Below, piece by piece: positions 29,054-39,206 of a stretch of DNA of 64,000 nt (within the stretch, counting starts at the first letter, position 1; each line of letters starts with the position of its first letter). Position numbers and translations under genes: made by a program. Under the pieces are notes generated by a model. It saw nothing but the letters and a program-made list of their open reading frames with translations, was not told the origin of the DNA and did no database searches. Source of the stretch: JACRCT01 sp049841135 (GTDB lineage Bacteria; Myxococcota; Myxococcia; Myxococcales; UBA5297); contig JASGHK010000002.1 in the NCBI GenBank assembly GCA_049841135.1, positions 186,001 to 250,000 on the forward strand, given 5' to 3'.

Positions 29054-29954
29054 ATGCAGCCGCCGTCACCGTCGCGAACCCGAGCGCTCGTCGCCGCCCT
29101 GCCCCTCGCGGTGCTGCTGGTCTGGGGCTGCAACCTGGTGGACTCGGTCCAGGCGGACAAGGTGCTCGCCGGCACGGTCATCGCCACCCCGGAGACGGAC
29201 CTGATGTTCCTGCTCCCCGACGCGAGCTACACCCTCCCCTTCGACTCCGGCATCCCCATCCACCTGCCGGACGGCGGCTTGCCTTTCTCGACCCGGGTCC
29301 CCTCGCAGACGGTGGCCGCCATCTTCTTCGGCCAGCGCGCCGCGGACTACACCTCCCAGCCCAAGGGCATCGCCGGGGCCTCCGTCACGCTCTCCATCGA
29401 CGACCAGAGCTTCGCGCTCGTGGACAAGGGCGACGGCGCCTACGGCCTCAGCAGCCAGGACGACGCGACCTTCCTCTACCAGGACGACGCCACCGTCAAG
29501 GTCACGGTCGTCAGCGCCGGCACGACGTACACCGCCTCGGTGAAGGCGCCGGCCAAGGAGGTCATCTCGCAGCTGGCGGCGGTGGCGCCCTGGCCGCTGG
29601 TCCACACCGCCAACACGCCGCTGCAGCTGACCCGCGCCTCGACCGACAACGTGGCGTTCACGACCGTCATCGAGGTCAACCAGAACACGGTCCTGACCGA
29701 CCTGAGCTTCATCCCCTCGACGTTCACCGACGTGCCGACGACGGCGCTCGATTCTGCTCGACCTGGTGGCCAACGACTCGCTCTGGAAGCGCAAGGTCGT
29801 CACCTTGCCGGCGAAGGCCTTCCCGAACCTGAACACCTACTACGCGGTGCTCATCACCGCGGTGAGGCGCGGGGAGACGTCGAACAACCTCTTCACCGCG
29901 TCGGCGCTGCTGGTGGGCAAGGCGGACCTCGGGGTGGTCAAGACCAAGCCGTGA
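29054..29954 (+). CDS. Putative lipoprotein (one frameshift)
   Basis: About 299 residues. The signal ends in LAVLLVWGC (Cys26), a usable lipobox. The mature domain is beta-rich with alternating hydrophobics (IAGASVTLSIDDQSFALVDKGDGAYGL), recalling Ig-like or carboxypeptidase-regulatory folds. The frame breaks at 29750-29754, where GATTC should be GATC; the corrected sequence reads ALDLLDLVANDS and runs to the stop at 29954. It is divergent from the pseudo-cyclase gene and converges on the gene at 29964. Confidence 0.7.
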
Positions 29955-29963
29955 CGGCGTCGG

Positions 29964-30951
29964 TCAGGCCACCCGCAGGACCAGCTCGATCCGCTTCTCG
30001 ATCTTGAGCTTGATGAAGAGCCCGGAGAGGAGGCTCCGCGCTGGCGCGGGGCATCAGGTTCTCGTAGGCCCCGCCCTGATCGCGGGCCTCGGCCTCGAGG
30101 ACCGGGCCGCGGTTCATCAGGCGGAAGCGCGGGAAGGCGTGGCCCGGGGCCTGGAAGGCGAACATGCCCTTGGCGGGCACGAAGACCCGCTGGGGGTCGA
30201 AGAGCAGCGCCTCCTCGTCCTCGATCCGGTCGAAGCGCACGGTCGGGTTGCCCTCCTCGGCGTAGAAGCGCGCGGGCTCGAGCCCCAGCTCGTCGACCGA
30301 GTCGTCGAAGAACGCGTCGAAGCGGGTGAAGAGCTTGCCGGAGAGCAGGAAGGCGACGAGGACCAGGTCCTGCGGCTCGGGTCGGGTGACGTGGACGAGC
30401 GACCGCTCCTTGCCCACCGGCTGGACGCGGACCTCGAGGCGTGGCTGGTGGCTGACGAGCAGCGACGAGGCGCGTGCGCGGAGGCGCTCCTTGACCTGCG
30501 CCAGCTCGGACGCGAAGAAGCGCTCCTCGTCCGTGGTCCGGGCGCTCAAGGCCTTGCGCGAGGCGTCGAGCTCCTTCTGGGACTCGGCGATGAACCCCGC
30601 CAACGGGTCTGCTGCGCTCGCCGCGCCTGCGACCGCCAGCGCGGCCGCGTCGGGCTTCGCCGCGACCTTCTTCTTTCCGCCGGTCTTCTTCCCTTTCTTC
30701 GGCTTCTCCTCCCCGACCGGCGCGCCGAGGGAGAGCGCCCGGGCGCTCTCCACCGACTTGATCAGCATCTGGGCGCGCACCTCCAGGGCCTCGGCCTCGC
30801 GCGAGCGGGCGGCTGCGGCGCTCGCCTGGGCGATGAGCAGGTCGCGCCAGGCGTCATAGAGGTCGGCGAGGTTCTCGCCGCGAGCGCGGGCGAGCGCCTC
30901 GGCGACGCCCTCCAGGCGAGTCATTGCGTGCTCGGTCGACGGCTTGGCCAT
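29964..30951 (-). CDS. Hypothetical coiled-coil/low-complexity protein (one frameshift)
   Basis: About 328 residues. Residues 1-70 are helical. A Lys/Gly-rich stretch follows (EKPKKGKKTGGKKK), then an Ala-rich linker and a coiled-coil region (~120-170). The C-terminal domain (LEVRVQPVGKERSLVHVTRPEP) has a repeated FDAFFDDSVDELGLEPARFY feature. The frame breaks near 30033-30038 (an extra base in GCGGAGC); the corrected end reads FIKLKIEKRIELVLRVA. I do not recognise a family. It lies 13 bp behind the lipoprotein gene at 30965 on the same strand and is likely co-transcribed. Confidence 0.65.
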
Positions 30952-30964
30952 CCCTGCTTGCCCT

Positions 30965-31420
30965 CTAGTTCTTGTCCACGACCGTCACGACGCCCTGGAT
31001 GATCGTCACGCGGTCCTCCTTGGACTTGCCGTGGCCGTAGAGCCAGACCTCCTGGTCCACGCCCTTGCTCTCGTCGGAGGGGACGCGATCCACCGCGTCG
31101 GGCTTGCCCCAGCTCAGGAGGACGGCTTCCTTGTCCATCCCCGGAACGACGTCGCGGTCCCAGATGGCGGTCTGCACATACTTGGGGAAGCGGGCGAGCC
31201 GCTCCTCGATGTGCAGGTCGGCGAAGAACTGCGCCCGCTCCTGGTCGTTGGGCAGCGCGAGGTACTTGTCCTGCTGCGACTCGGTCAGGAACTGGCGGTA
31301 CTTGTCGTAGTCGCTCTTGGCCGGCTCGGAGAGGGCCTTGTAGAGGTCGGCCTTGTCAGGACTGTGCGTGCAGGAGGCCAGCGCGAGCAGACACACCAAG
31401 GCGACGAGCAAAGCTCTCAT
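30965..31420 (-). CDS. Putative lipoprotein with BamE/SmpA-like C-terminal motif
   Basis: A 151-residue protein with a clear lipobox (LLALASC, Cys17) and AGGAGAGG 5 bases before ATG 31420. The C-terminal GMDKEAVLLSWGKPD followed by EVWLYGHGK resembles the G-M-t-kxeVxxllGxP...W.Y pattern of SmpA/BamE-type outer-membrane-assembly domains. It is therefore probably a periplasm-facing lipoprotein. It leads a two-gene unit with the coiled-coil gene downstream. Confidence 0.72.
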   Translation of the reverse strand: MRALLVALVCLLALASCTHSPDKADLYKALSEPAKSDYDKYRQFLTESQQDKYLALPNDQERAQFFADLHIEERLARFPKYVQTAIWDRDVVPGMDKEAVLLSWGKPDAVDRVPSDESKGVDQEVWLYGHGKSKEDRVTIIQGVVTVVDKN

Positions 31421-31476
31421 GGGGACCTCTCCTGTTCAGATTCGAGTTTCGCCGCCTGCAGCCTACAGGCTACAGC

Positions 31477-31989
31477 CTAGAAGACCTCGGCCGGCCCGGA
31501 GGGAGGCTGGATCCACAGGGGCTTGCGCATCTCCACGTGCGGGATGCCCGACTCTTCGAAGATGGGGCTCGCGTCGTGGAAGCCCAGGGCGCGGTAGAAG
31601 TCCCGGGCGTACAGCTGGGAGAAGAGCACCACGCCTTCGAGCTTGCGCCGCTTGGCCTCGTCTTCGAGCGCCTGGAGCATCTGGCGGCCCACGCCGCGGC
31701 GGCGGTAGGTGGCGAGGACGGCGACCCGGCCGATCTGCCCCCACTTGCCCCGCTCGCCCTGCGGTGGCTTGCCGAGCGCGACGAGCCGTCCGGTCCCGAT
31801 GGCGTGCTTGCCGTCGTAGGCCAGCACGTGGAAGGCCTTGGCGTCCTCGGCGTCGCGCTCCAGCCCTTGCGGAACCCGCTGCTCCTCGATGAAGACGATC
31901 TCGCGGATGGCCAGCGCGGAGGCGATGTCCCCCTCGCCCTGCGCGGGCACGATTCGCAGTTCACTGGGGGGCGTTTCGTTGGCTGCCAT
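31477..31989 (-). CDS. GNAT-family N-acetyltransferase
   Basis: 170 residues from ATG 31989; the longer frame would add an Arg-rich stretch. The acetyl-CoA-binding motif A is clear (GRVAVLATYRRRGVGRQML), and the fold continues with LFSQLYARDFYRALGF (motif B). It has the ElaA/YitF-like layout of free-standing acetyltransferases. The substrate cannot be deduced from the sequence. Confidence 0.87.
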   Translation of the reverse strand: MAANETPPSELRIVPAQGEGDIASALAIREIVFIEEQRVPQGLERDAEDAKAFHVLAYDGKHAIGTGRLVALGKPPQGERGKWGQIGRVAVLATYRRRGVGRQMLQALEDEAKRRKLEGVVLFSQLYARDFYRALGFHDASPIFEESGIPHVEMRKPLWIQPPSGPAEVF

Positions 31990-32056
31990 GGCGACGACCC
32001 TTAGCCGGCGGGGCCGCACATAATGCACCAGGGGCCGGTCTGGGGAAAGCCCCCCT

Positions 32057-33256
32057 TCACCAGAAGATGAAGATGAGCAGGCAGAGCAACTGGACGAGCC
32101 GCTCGCCCAGCGGCCAGTGTCGCAAATCCTCCCGAGTGATCTCCTCGCAGGACGGCAGCAGGCCCTCCAGGTAGCCCCGGACGACCTGCGCCATGCGGGG
32201 CCCGAGCACCGCCACGTTGAGCTCCAGGTTGCGGTGCAGGCTCCAGGTGTCGAGGTTGCACGAGCCGACCGTGCTCCACTCGCCGTCGATGACCGCCGCC
32301 TTGGCGTGGAGCATCGAGTCGCGCAGCTCGAAGATGCGCGCGCCGGCGGCCAAGAGCTTGTGGTAGCGGGCGCGGCTGGCGAGCTGGAAGGTGGGGATGT
32401 CGCTGCGGCCGGGGAGGATGACGGTGACCTGCACGCCCCGGCGGCAGGCCTTGACCAGCGCGTTCATCATGCGCGGGCCGGGCAGGAAGTAGGCGTTGGC
32501 GATGAGGATGCTCTGCTGCGCCTGGCGGATGGCGAAGTGGTAGGCGTGCCGGATCTCCTTGCGGCTGCGCGCCAGGTGGTTGGCCAGTACCCGGACCACG
32601 TCGGTGCCAGCGACCGGACTGTGCGGCGGCTCGTTGATGGGCTCGCCCCCGTTGCGGCGCCACAGGCGGGCGAACAGCCGGGCGAGCGGCGCGACCGCTG
32701 GCCCGTGGACCTCGAGCTGCAGGTCCTGCCAGCCGCCGCCGCCGTACTTGGGACCCGCGTAGGGCAGCCCGACGTTGAGGCCCCCGGTGAAGGCCACCCG
32801 GCCGTCGACGACCAGCAGCTTGCGGTGGTCGCGCCGGAACCAGCGCCACGCCCGGAGCCAGGGCCGCAGCTCGAAGACGGCGCGGACCTTCACCCCGCCC
32901 TCCTTGAGCTGCTCGAGCAGCGGCCCGGCGGTCATCGCCGCGCCCAGGGCATCGACCAGCACCCGTACGTCCACGCCGGCCTGCGCCCGGGCGATCAAGG
33001 CGTCGCGAAACAGCCGCCCGACCGTGTCGTCCCACAGCTCGTAGACCTCGAGCCAGACCTTGCGCTTGGCCGAGGCGATGGCCTCGAGCATCTTCGGGTA
33101 CGCCTCGTCCCCCCCGACCAGGAGGCTCACCTCGTTGCCGAGGATCACCTGCCCGGGCTCGTGCAGGTAGGCCAGCGCCTGGGCGCTGGCTGGGGGTGGC
33201 GGCGGAAGCGCCCGCTCACCTCTGCGATTGCGTCGCCTGGACCTGGAGCGGGACAC
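32057..33256 (-). CDS. Phospholipase D-like cardiolipin synthase
   Basis: A 399-residue protein from GTG 33256. It has two PLD HxK(x)4D motifs: HRKLLVVDGRVAFTGGLN in the first half and LHAKAAVIDGEWSTVGSCN in the second, the arrangement of ClsA/ClsB enzymes that condense two phosphatidyl groups. There is no N-terminal double helix as in ClsA, so it is closer to the ClsB kind; the C-terminal ~20 residues are hydrophobic and could dock on the membrane. The YkgJ gene lies 11 bp upstream on the same strand, so they are probably co-transcribed. Confidence 0.88.
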   Translation of the reverse strand: MSRSRSRRRNRRGERALPPPPPASAQALAYLHEPGQVILGNEVSLLVGGDEAYPKMLEAIASAKRKVWLEVYELWDDTVGRLFRDALIARAQAGVDVRVLVDALGAAMTAGPLLEQLKEGGVKVRAVFELRPWLRAWRWFRRDHRKLLVVDGRVAFTGGLNVGLPYAGPKYGGGGWQDLQLEVHGPAVAPLARLFARLWRRNGGEPINEPPHSPVAGTDVVRVLANHLARSRKEIRHAYHFAIRQAQQSILIANAYFLPGPRMMNALVKACRRGVQVTVILPGRSDIPTFQLASRARYHKLLAAGARIFELRDSMLHAKAAVIDGEWSTVGSCNLDTWSLHRNLELNVAVLGPRMAQVVRGYLEGLLPSCEEITREDLRHWPLGERLVQLLCLLIFIFW

Positions 33257-33267
33257 GGTGCCCTATC

Positions 33268-33819
33268 CTAGCGGCTTGAGCTCTCGTCCGGCCCTTCCCC
33301 GTCCTGGCGAGGGCCCGCCGGGGCGGGGATGCCGAAGGCCTCGGCGATCCCTTGCTGCGGCCCGAGCAACGAGAGCTCTGCCTCCACGGCGTCCTCGTTG
33401 CCCAGCAGCACCTCGCGCTCCTCGGCCAGCAGGCGCACCCGCTCGCACCAGGCGCCCTTGGCCCGGGAGACGTAATAGCCGTACGTCCGGCACGCCGAGA
33501 GCCGTCCCTCGTAGACGAGACATGCGCCGCTCTGGCGGTCGAGCATCGGACAGACGTAGTGGCGCGGAGGCTGCGGCTGGGCCGAGAAGCGCACCATCTC
33601 CGACACCCGTTCCCTGATGGCCGCCTGGACCAGCGGCTCGAGCCGGGCGAAAGCCGCGAGCAGGCTCTCCCATTCGGCAAGGGTCGCGCGCGGCGGCTCC
33701 GCCAGGCGGCGGCAGCACGCGTCACAGCCCTTCTGGCACGGCCAGTCCGAGACCTGCTCGGAGACTGCACGGCAACGGCTCTCGATGCGCCCGTAGATCG
33801 TCTTGAGTTCGTCGTTCAT
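33268..33819 (-). CDS. YkgJ-family cysteine-cluster protein
   Basis: A 183-residue protein with the YkgJ signature: C28-x3-C-D-x-CC (CQKGCDACCRR) and a later CPMLDRQSGACLVYEGRLSACRTYG, which together form a zinc- or iron-binding Cys cluster. The family (UPF0153-type) has no settled reaction. The C-terminus is a disordered acidic tail. It precedes the cardiolipin-synthase-like gene. Confidence 0.82.
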   Translation of the reverse strand: MNDELKTIYGRIESRCRAVSEQVSDWPCQKGCDACCRRLAEPPRATLAEWESLLAAFARLEPLVQAAIRERVSEMVRFSAQPQPPRHYVCPMLDRQSGACLVYEGRLSACRTYGYYVSRAKGAWCERVRLLAEEREVLLGNEDAVEAELSLLGPQQGIAEAFGIPAPAGPRQDGEGPDESSSR

Positions 33820-33886
33820 CGGCGGCCCATCAGACCATCAGGGCCACCGGTCGCTCCAGCGCTTCGCGCACCGCCCCAGCTACGGG

Positions 33887-34288
33887 CTAGCCCTTGTCGC
33901 CATACGGAGGCGGCGGCTTTTCGTGCGCGCCGAGCGAAGCGAGCTTCTCCTCGCAGCTGTCCATGCGTGCCTTGAGGTCGCGCAGCTCCTTGCCGAACTG
34001 CCCCGTGATCACGTTCTCGAAGCGATCGCCGAGGACTCCAAAGCGCAGGCTGAGGTCCGCCAACTTGGTGTTGGTCTCGACGAACCCCTCGGTCACCCGA
34101 CGATCGAGCCGTTCGAGCTTTGCGTTGGTCTCGTCCAGCCTGGTGTTGGTCTGATCCAGCCGGGCGTTGGTCTTGGCCTGCTCCTCGTGCATGGTCTTCA
34201 CGTCGCCGCGCAGTTCCTTCACTTCATTGCGGATGGCGTGAAGGGCCTGAAGGACCAGGTCGGCGGGCGGCAGGGTGTCGTCAGACAT
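33887..34288 (-). CDS. Coiled-coil protein, downstream member of a tandem pair
   Basis: 133 residues from ATG 34288, fixed by AGGAGG seven bases upstream. Residues ~18-95 form a heptad-like coiled coil with repeated TNARL/TNTRLDETNAKL units, then VTEGFVETNTKLADLSLR. The C-terminal ~35 residues hold a second helix and a Pro-rich end. It shares a ~30-residue block almost identically with the adjacent gene at 34281-34586, indicating tandem duplication. DUF1640-like or phage/toxin-linked coiled coils look similar, but no function is evident. Confidence 0.7.
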   Translation of the reverse strand: MSDDTLPPADLVLQALHAIRNEVKELRGDVKTMHEEQAKTNARLDQTNTRLDETNAKLERLDRRVTEGFVETNTKLADLSLRFGVLGDRFENVITGQFGKELRDLKARMDSCEEKLASLGAHEKPPPPYGDKG

Positions 34289-34586
34289 GGAAGCCTCCTG
34301 AGCCCGATTGCCCAGCGGTAATGGTGCCGAGGAAGTCCTCGAGCTTTCCAACACGCAAGCTGAGCTCCGCGAGGTTCGTGTTGGTCTCGACGAACCCCTC
34401 GGTCACCCGACGGTCGAGCCGGTCGAGCTTCGCGTTGGTTTCGGCCAACCTGGCGTACGTCTTGGCCAGCTCTTCACACAGCTCCTTCACTCCCGCACGG
34501 ACGTCCTTCACGTCGTTATGCAACTCCCCCACCTCGTTGCATATGGCGAGCAGCCTGTCGGAAGGCCAAACCGAGTCGTTAGACAT
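34281..34586 (-). CDS. Coiled-coil protein, upstream member of a tandem pair
   Basis: 101 residues from ATG 34586 (AGGAGC upstream). Residues ~15-80 form a coiled coil, including TYARLAETNAKL and VTEGFVETNTNLAELSLR, very close to the paralogue downstream. Its stop overlaps the ribosome-binding region of the second gene (TGA at 34281-34283 against ATG at 34286-34288). Translation of the two is therefore coupled, and the products probably pair with each other. Confidence 0.7.
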   Translation of the reverse strand: MSNDSVWPSDRLLAICNEVGELHNDVKDVRAGVKELCEELAKTYARLAETNAKLDRLDRRVTEGFVETNTNLAELSLRVGKLEDFLGTITAGQSGSGGFHV

Positions 34587-34663
34587 GAAGAAGCTCCTGC
34601 ACCCAAGTGTACGGCTGGGCGCAGGAGCCTTCCAAACCAGCGGGGCTTCCGGACGGTCTCCGA

Positions 34664-35854
<1,191 letters not shown>

Positions 35855-35933
35855 GGTGCCTCCGGGGTGGCGGGTGCTTTCGGGCTGAGCGGCGGAATCC
35901 AAGTCCTTCGACGGCCGACAGTCAACCGTCTCT

Positions 35934-37100
35934 TCAGAACCTCAACAGCACCTTCGGGTGCCTCATCATCGACTCCTCGAACTGCCGGGCGTCGAACTCG
36001 TGGAAGTTCATCACCGTGCCGTTGCCCTTCTTGAGGATGACGTCCCAGACGAGGTCGTGGATGTTCGGGTCGCGCGACTCGAGCAGGTTCTTGGTGATGT
36101 ACCAGGTCTCGAAGATGCGCCGGCCGATGACCGAGTGCAGCGAGATGCCGTCGAGGATGACGCGGTCGAGCTTCTCGATGGTCGCGTCGCCGGTCTTGAG
36201 CCCGAAGAGGATGACGTGCCCGCCGCGGCGCACCGAGGCGATGGCGGTGTTGAGCGCGGCGTTGCTGCCGCTCATCTCCAGCGCCACGTCCACGCCCACG
36301 TCCTCGGTGAGCGAGCGGATCTCCCGGGTGATCTCCTCGTCGTGCACGTAGTCGTGCGTGGTGATCTTCTTGGGCGTCACCACCTCGTCGCAGCCCAGCG
36401 CCTTCGCCATCTGCGCGTGGCTCTCCATGGGCTCCACGCCGATGATCTTCCGGGCGCCCATGGCCTTGGCGACCGCCACGGCGAACAGGCCGATGGTGCC
36501 GCAGCCGACGATGGCCACGCTCTTGCCGCGCAGGTTCACCTTGCTGCAGGCGTGCACCGCGTTGCCGAACGGCTCCTGCAGGGCGGCGACCTCGGGGCGG
36601 ATCTTCCGGGTGTCGGTGGGCCAGAGCGCGCGGGCGGGGAGCTTGACGTACTCGCTGAAGCAGCCGTCCATGCTGATGCCGATGATGCGGTCGGTGGCGC
36701 AGACGTGCGTGTCGCCGATGCGGCACTGGTAGCAGGTGTTGCAGATGATGTGGCTCTCGGTGGAGACGATGTCGCCCGGCTTGAAGCCGTAGTCGCGCTT
36801 GGCCTCGGCGCCGACCTCGACGATCTCGCCCAGCAGCTCGTGCCCGATGACCCGGGCGTCCTTCTTCTCCGCGTCGAGCGTGCCGTGGATCATGTCGCGG
36901 AAGGACTTGCGGAACCAGATGCCGCGGTCCGAGCCGCAGAAGCCCGCGAACTTGGGCTTGACGATGACCCAGGCGTGGTCGTGGTAGTTCTTGGCCGGCT
37001 CGAGGGTGGGACGCGGCATCTGCTGGCGGCGCAGCCCGGTGGTCTTCTCCCATACGTCCTTGCTGCGATTGAAGACGAGCGCCCACATCGAGTCGTTCAT
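35934..37100 (-). CDS. tdh: L-threonine 3-dehydrogenase-like zinc alcohol dehydrogenase
   Basis: 388 residues from ATG 37100, ribosome site GGGGAGGAA. Catalytic zinc ligands lie in FAGFCGSDRG and GHELLGE. The structural zinc loop is CNTCYQCRIGDTHVC. The Rossmann motif VGCGTIGLFAVAVAK binds NAD+. It oxidises threonine to 2-amino-3-ketobutyrate, with the kbl product acting next. It is longer than the ~340-residue E. coli Tdh owing to an N-terminal extension. The assignment rests on the pairing with kbl and on zinc-ADH motifs; a different polyol substrate is possible. Confidence 0.85.
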   Translation of the reverse strand: MNDSMWALVFNRSKDVWEKTTGLRRQQMPRPTLEPAKNYHDHAWVIVKPKFAGFCGSDRGIWFRKSFRDMIHGTLDAEKKDARVIGHELLGEIVEVGAEAKRDYGFKPGDIVSTESHIICNTCYQCRIGDTHVCATDRIIGISMDGCFSEYVKLPARALWPTDTRKIRPEVAALQEPFGNAVHACSKVNLRGKSVAIVGCGTIGLFAVAVAKAMGARKIIGVEPMESHAQMAKALGCDEVVTPKKITTHDYVHDEEITREIRSLTEDVGVDVALEMSGSNAALNTAIASVRRGGHVILFGLKTGDATIEKLDRVILDGISLHSVIGRRIFETWYITKNLLESRDPNIHDLVWDVILKKGNGTVMNFHEFDARQFEESMMRHPKVLLRF

Positions 37101-37555
37101 GGCTGGATTCCTCCCCGCGGCGGAAGGCTCGGACGATAGCCTCTGCTTCGAAGGGTGGTCAAACGAGCGAGCCTGGCCAAAACTGGTCTGTTTCGAGCAT
37201 CTTGCAGGCCGCATTAGGAACGCTTTCAGGGCCGTCGACGGCTCCGCGGAGGCACGCATGACGAGGCGGCCGGTCGCCGGCGCAGCAGGCGATGTCTGCG
37301 CCGACTCGGGGACACTGCGCGCCGCCGTGGTGCGTCGGCGGATCAGGGCGCCTCGCCGGTGAAGCGCAGCCGCTCCACGGGCACCGCTGCGCTGTAATAC
37401 GTCCGCGCCCGGCACCTCGCAGGCCTCGGCGCGCGAGGATCCCGGTGCGAGGAGACCCTCGCCTTCTCGCGCTGCTGGCGACCCAGAACGCACCGCGGGC
37501 CCGCCCCTCGCGCGGAGGAGCGGGCCCGCCTTGTCACTCTTCTTCTTTCGAGGTG
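37101..37555. other. Intergenic region without a gene
   Basis: 455 bp between the tdh start and the Cys-rich lipoprotein stop. I find no frame with coding character. It should contain the tdh promoter on the right-hand side of tdh and the 3' end of the lipoprotein gene, including the hairpin at 37495-37529. Confidence 0.6.
37495..37529 (-). terminator. Hairpin downstream of the Cys-rich lipoprotein gene
   Basis: GCGGGCCCGC occurs at 37495-37504 and again at 37520-37529; because each is self-complementary and complementary to the other, the pair forms a very stable hairpin with CCTC/GAGG inside. It lies 27 bp after the stop of the minus-strand gene. There is no T-tract, so termination would need Rho or be partial. 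Confidence 0.5.
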
Positions 37556-39013
37556 CTACTTGACCCAGTCGGTCGGCCCGCGCGGAGCGAGCTGCGTCTC
37601 AGCCTTGGTGCTGGTGGAGTACCAGGCCGCAAAGCCGGCGATCGATTGGAGGTTGCCGAGGCCGGGGTCGTTCGGGCACTCGGTTCCCGCGAACATCACG
37701 TCGTCCTGAACGTTCATGGTCACGCTGCCGCCCTGGTCCTTGATGGTGAAGTTGCAGCTCACCTTGAGGGTCTTGGCGTCGACCGTCTCCTCGGCGTTGA
37801 CGATCTTCACCAGCACCTGGCGGAAGTCGTGCCACTTGCTGCCGACCTTGACGGTGACGTTCGGCGACGTTCCGCTCATCCCGGTGGCGGCGATGTCGGC
37901 GACGGTCACCGTCGCCGGCAGGCTCGCGGGCAGTCCGGGCTTGTTGCCGGTCTTGGTGATGAAGTTGCCGGTCTTGTAGTTCTGCTCGACGATCGCACGG
38001 GCCAGCGGCTTGCCTGCCTCGTCCTTGTTGTCGCAGACCTTCAGGTCGGTCTTCCAGCAGTCGTTCTTGAAGAAGCCCGTGATCTCCAGCTCCTCGCCGA
38101 TCTCCAGGGTGCCGAGCGCCTCCAGCGGGGAGTCCTTGGCGCAGTCGCCGGCGGTGCCGTCGGTCTTGGCGGTGACGGTGCTCTTGCTCAGCAGCAGGAT
38201 GCCGTTGTGTTCGGGCGCGGTCGCCGCGGAGTCGGCGAGGTAGACGCCCATGCGGCAGTACCAGGCCGCCGGGTCGGTGCCGTCGCTCTTCTTGAAGTCG
38301 CGGAAGACGGGCGAGGCGACCACCGCCTTGAAGTGCACCTTGTTGGTGTCGTACACGTCGATCGTCGCGTGGACGGGGGAGTCGTTGTCGTTCATCTGCT
38401 GGACCGTCACCTCGGTCGCGGGCTTGATGCCGCCGTCGCCCTTGTAGCCGGCGTCGGGGCCCGCCTTCGCCCTGCAAGCGCCCTCGAAGCACTCCTGGCC
38501 GTTGCCGCAGGAGAACTCGCTGCACTCGCAGGCGGCGGTGCCGCCGGTGGCCTTGCAGACCGGGGTGGTGCCCGTGCACTCCGTGGTGAAGCACGGGTCG
38601 GTGCTGTCGAGGCAGCGCAGCGACGAGCTGCAGGCCTTGGGAGCGGTGCAGGAGTCGGGGCTCTTGGTGCACTTGCAGATGCCGTCGGCGGGGGCGCAGG
38701 TCTCGCCCGCCTCACAGGTCACGTTCGCGCACTTGTCGACCGCCACGCACGCGCCGTTGGTGCAGGTCTCGTCGGCGCCACAGGACCCGGCGTTGCACTG
38801 GCAGGTGCCGGCATTGCAGTCCGGGGTCTTGCCGCTACATCCCGGGTTGCAGCCGCCGCCGCCCTCGGCATCCTTTCCCGCCGGCGGCCCTGACGAGCCA
38901 TCCCTGCGGCCGGCGTCGACGCCGCCAGTTCCATTACCGCCACAGGCTCCGAAGGTGGTCGCCACCAACGTACCCGCCATCAGCATCGCCACTGCCAGGT
39001 AACTCCTCTTCAT
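37556..39013 (-). CDS. Cysteine-rich lipoprotein
   Basis: A 485-residue protein with a lipoprotein signal (MKRSYLAVAMLMAGTLVA, then TTFGAC, Cys24). A Gly-rich spacer is followed by a block with about two dozen cysteines (~55-185, repeats such as CNAGSCGADETCTNGAC) resembling EGF-like or dickkopf-type disulfide modules. The C-terminal ~290 residues (VTVQQMNDNDSPVHATIDVYDTNKV, cut here) look beta-rich and have no known family. Cys-rich outer-membrane lipoproteins of this shape are common in Myxococcota. Its position between unrelated genes gives no functional hint. Confidence 0.75.
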   Translation of the reverse strand: MKRSYLAVAMLMAGTLVATTFGACGGNGTGGVDAGRRDGSSGPPAGKDAEGGGGCNPGCSGKTPDCNAGTCQCNAGSCGADETCTNGACVAVDKCANVTCEAGETCAPADGICKCTKSPDSCTAPKACSSSLRCLDSTDPCFTTECTGTTPVCKATGGTAACECSEFSCGNGQECFEGACRAKAGPDAGYKGDGGIKPATEVTVQQMNDNDSPVHATIDVYDTNKVHFKAVVASPVFRDFKKSDGTDPAAWYCRMGVYLADSAATAPEHNGILLLSKSTVTAKTDGTAGDCAKDSPLEALGTLEIGEELEITGFFKNDCWKTDLKVCDNKDEAGKPLARAIVEQNYKTGNFITKTGNKPGLPASLPATVTVADIAATGMSGTSPNVTVKVGSKWHDFRQVLVKIVNAEETVDAKTLKVSCNFTIKDQGGSVTMNVQDDVMFAGTECPNDPGLGNLQSIAGFAAWYSTSTKAETQLAPRGPTDWVK

Positions 39014-39206
39014 TGCGCTCCTCGCTTCGGCCCCACTTGGTTGGAGGGCCCGCGGTTGCTAGCCGCGTGCCCAGGTGCTCCGCAATCAAACTGGTCGGCG
39101 GATGATAGGCCGACCCATCGAATTGCGACAGTTCGCAGAAGCGGCCATTTCGGGTGGCGCACGCGAGCCGCGACACCGGCGCCCTGGTCTTGTCTAGGAT
39201 TCGGTC

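Noticed and set aside
24142..29187. A 1,681-residue minus-strand open frame
   Set aside because: It is a composite of parts of AmpG and the CHASE2 protein in frame plus antisense or wrong-frame filler, made long by high GC.
37240..37400. Short plus-strand open frames between tdh and the Cys-rich lipoprotein
   Set aside because: They have no ribosome site, no domain and a composition like random GC-rich sequence.
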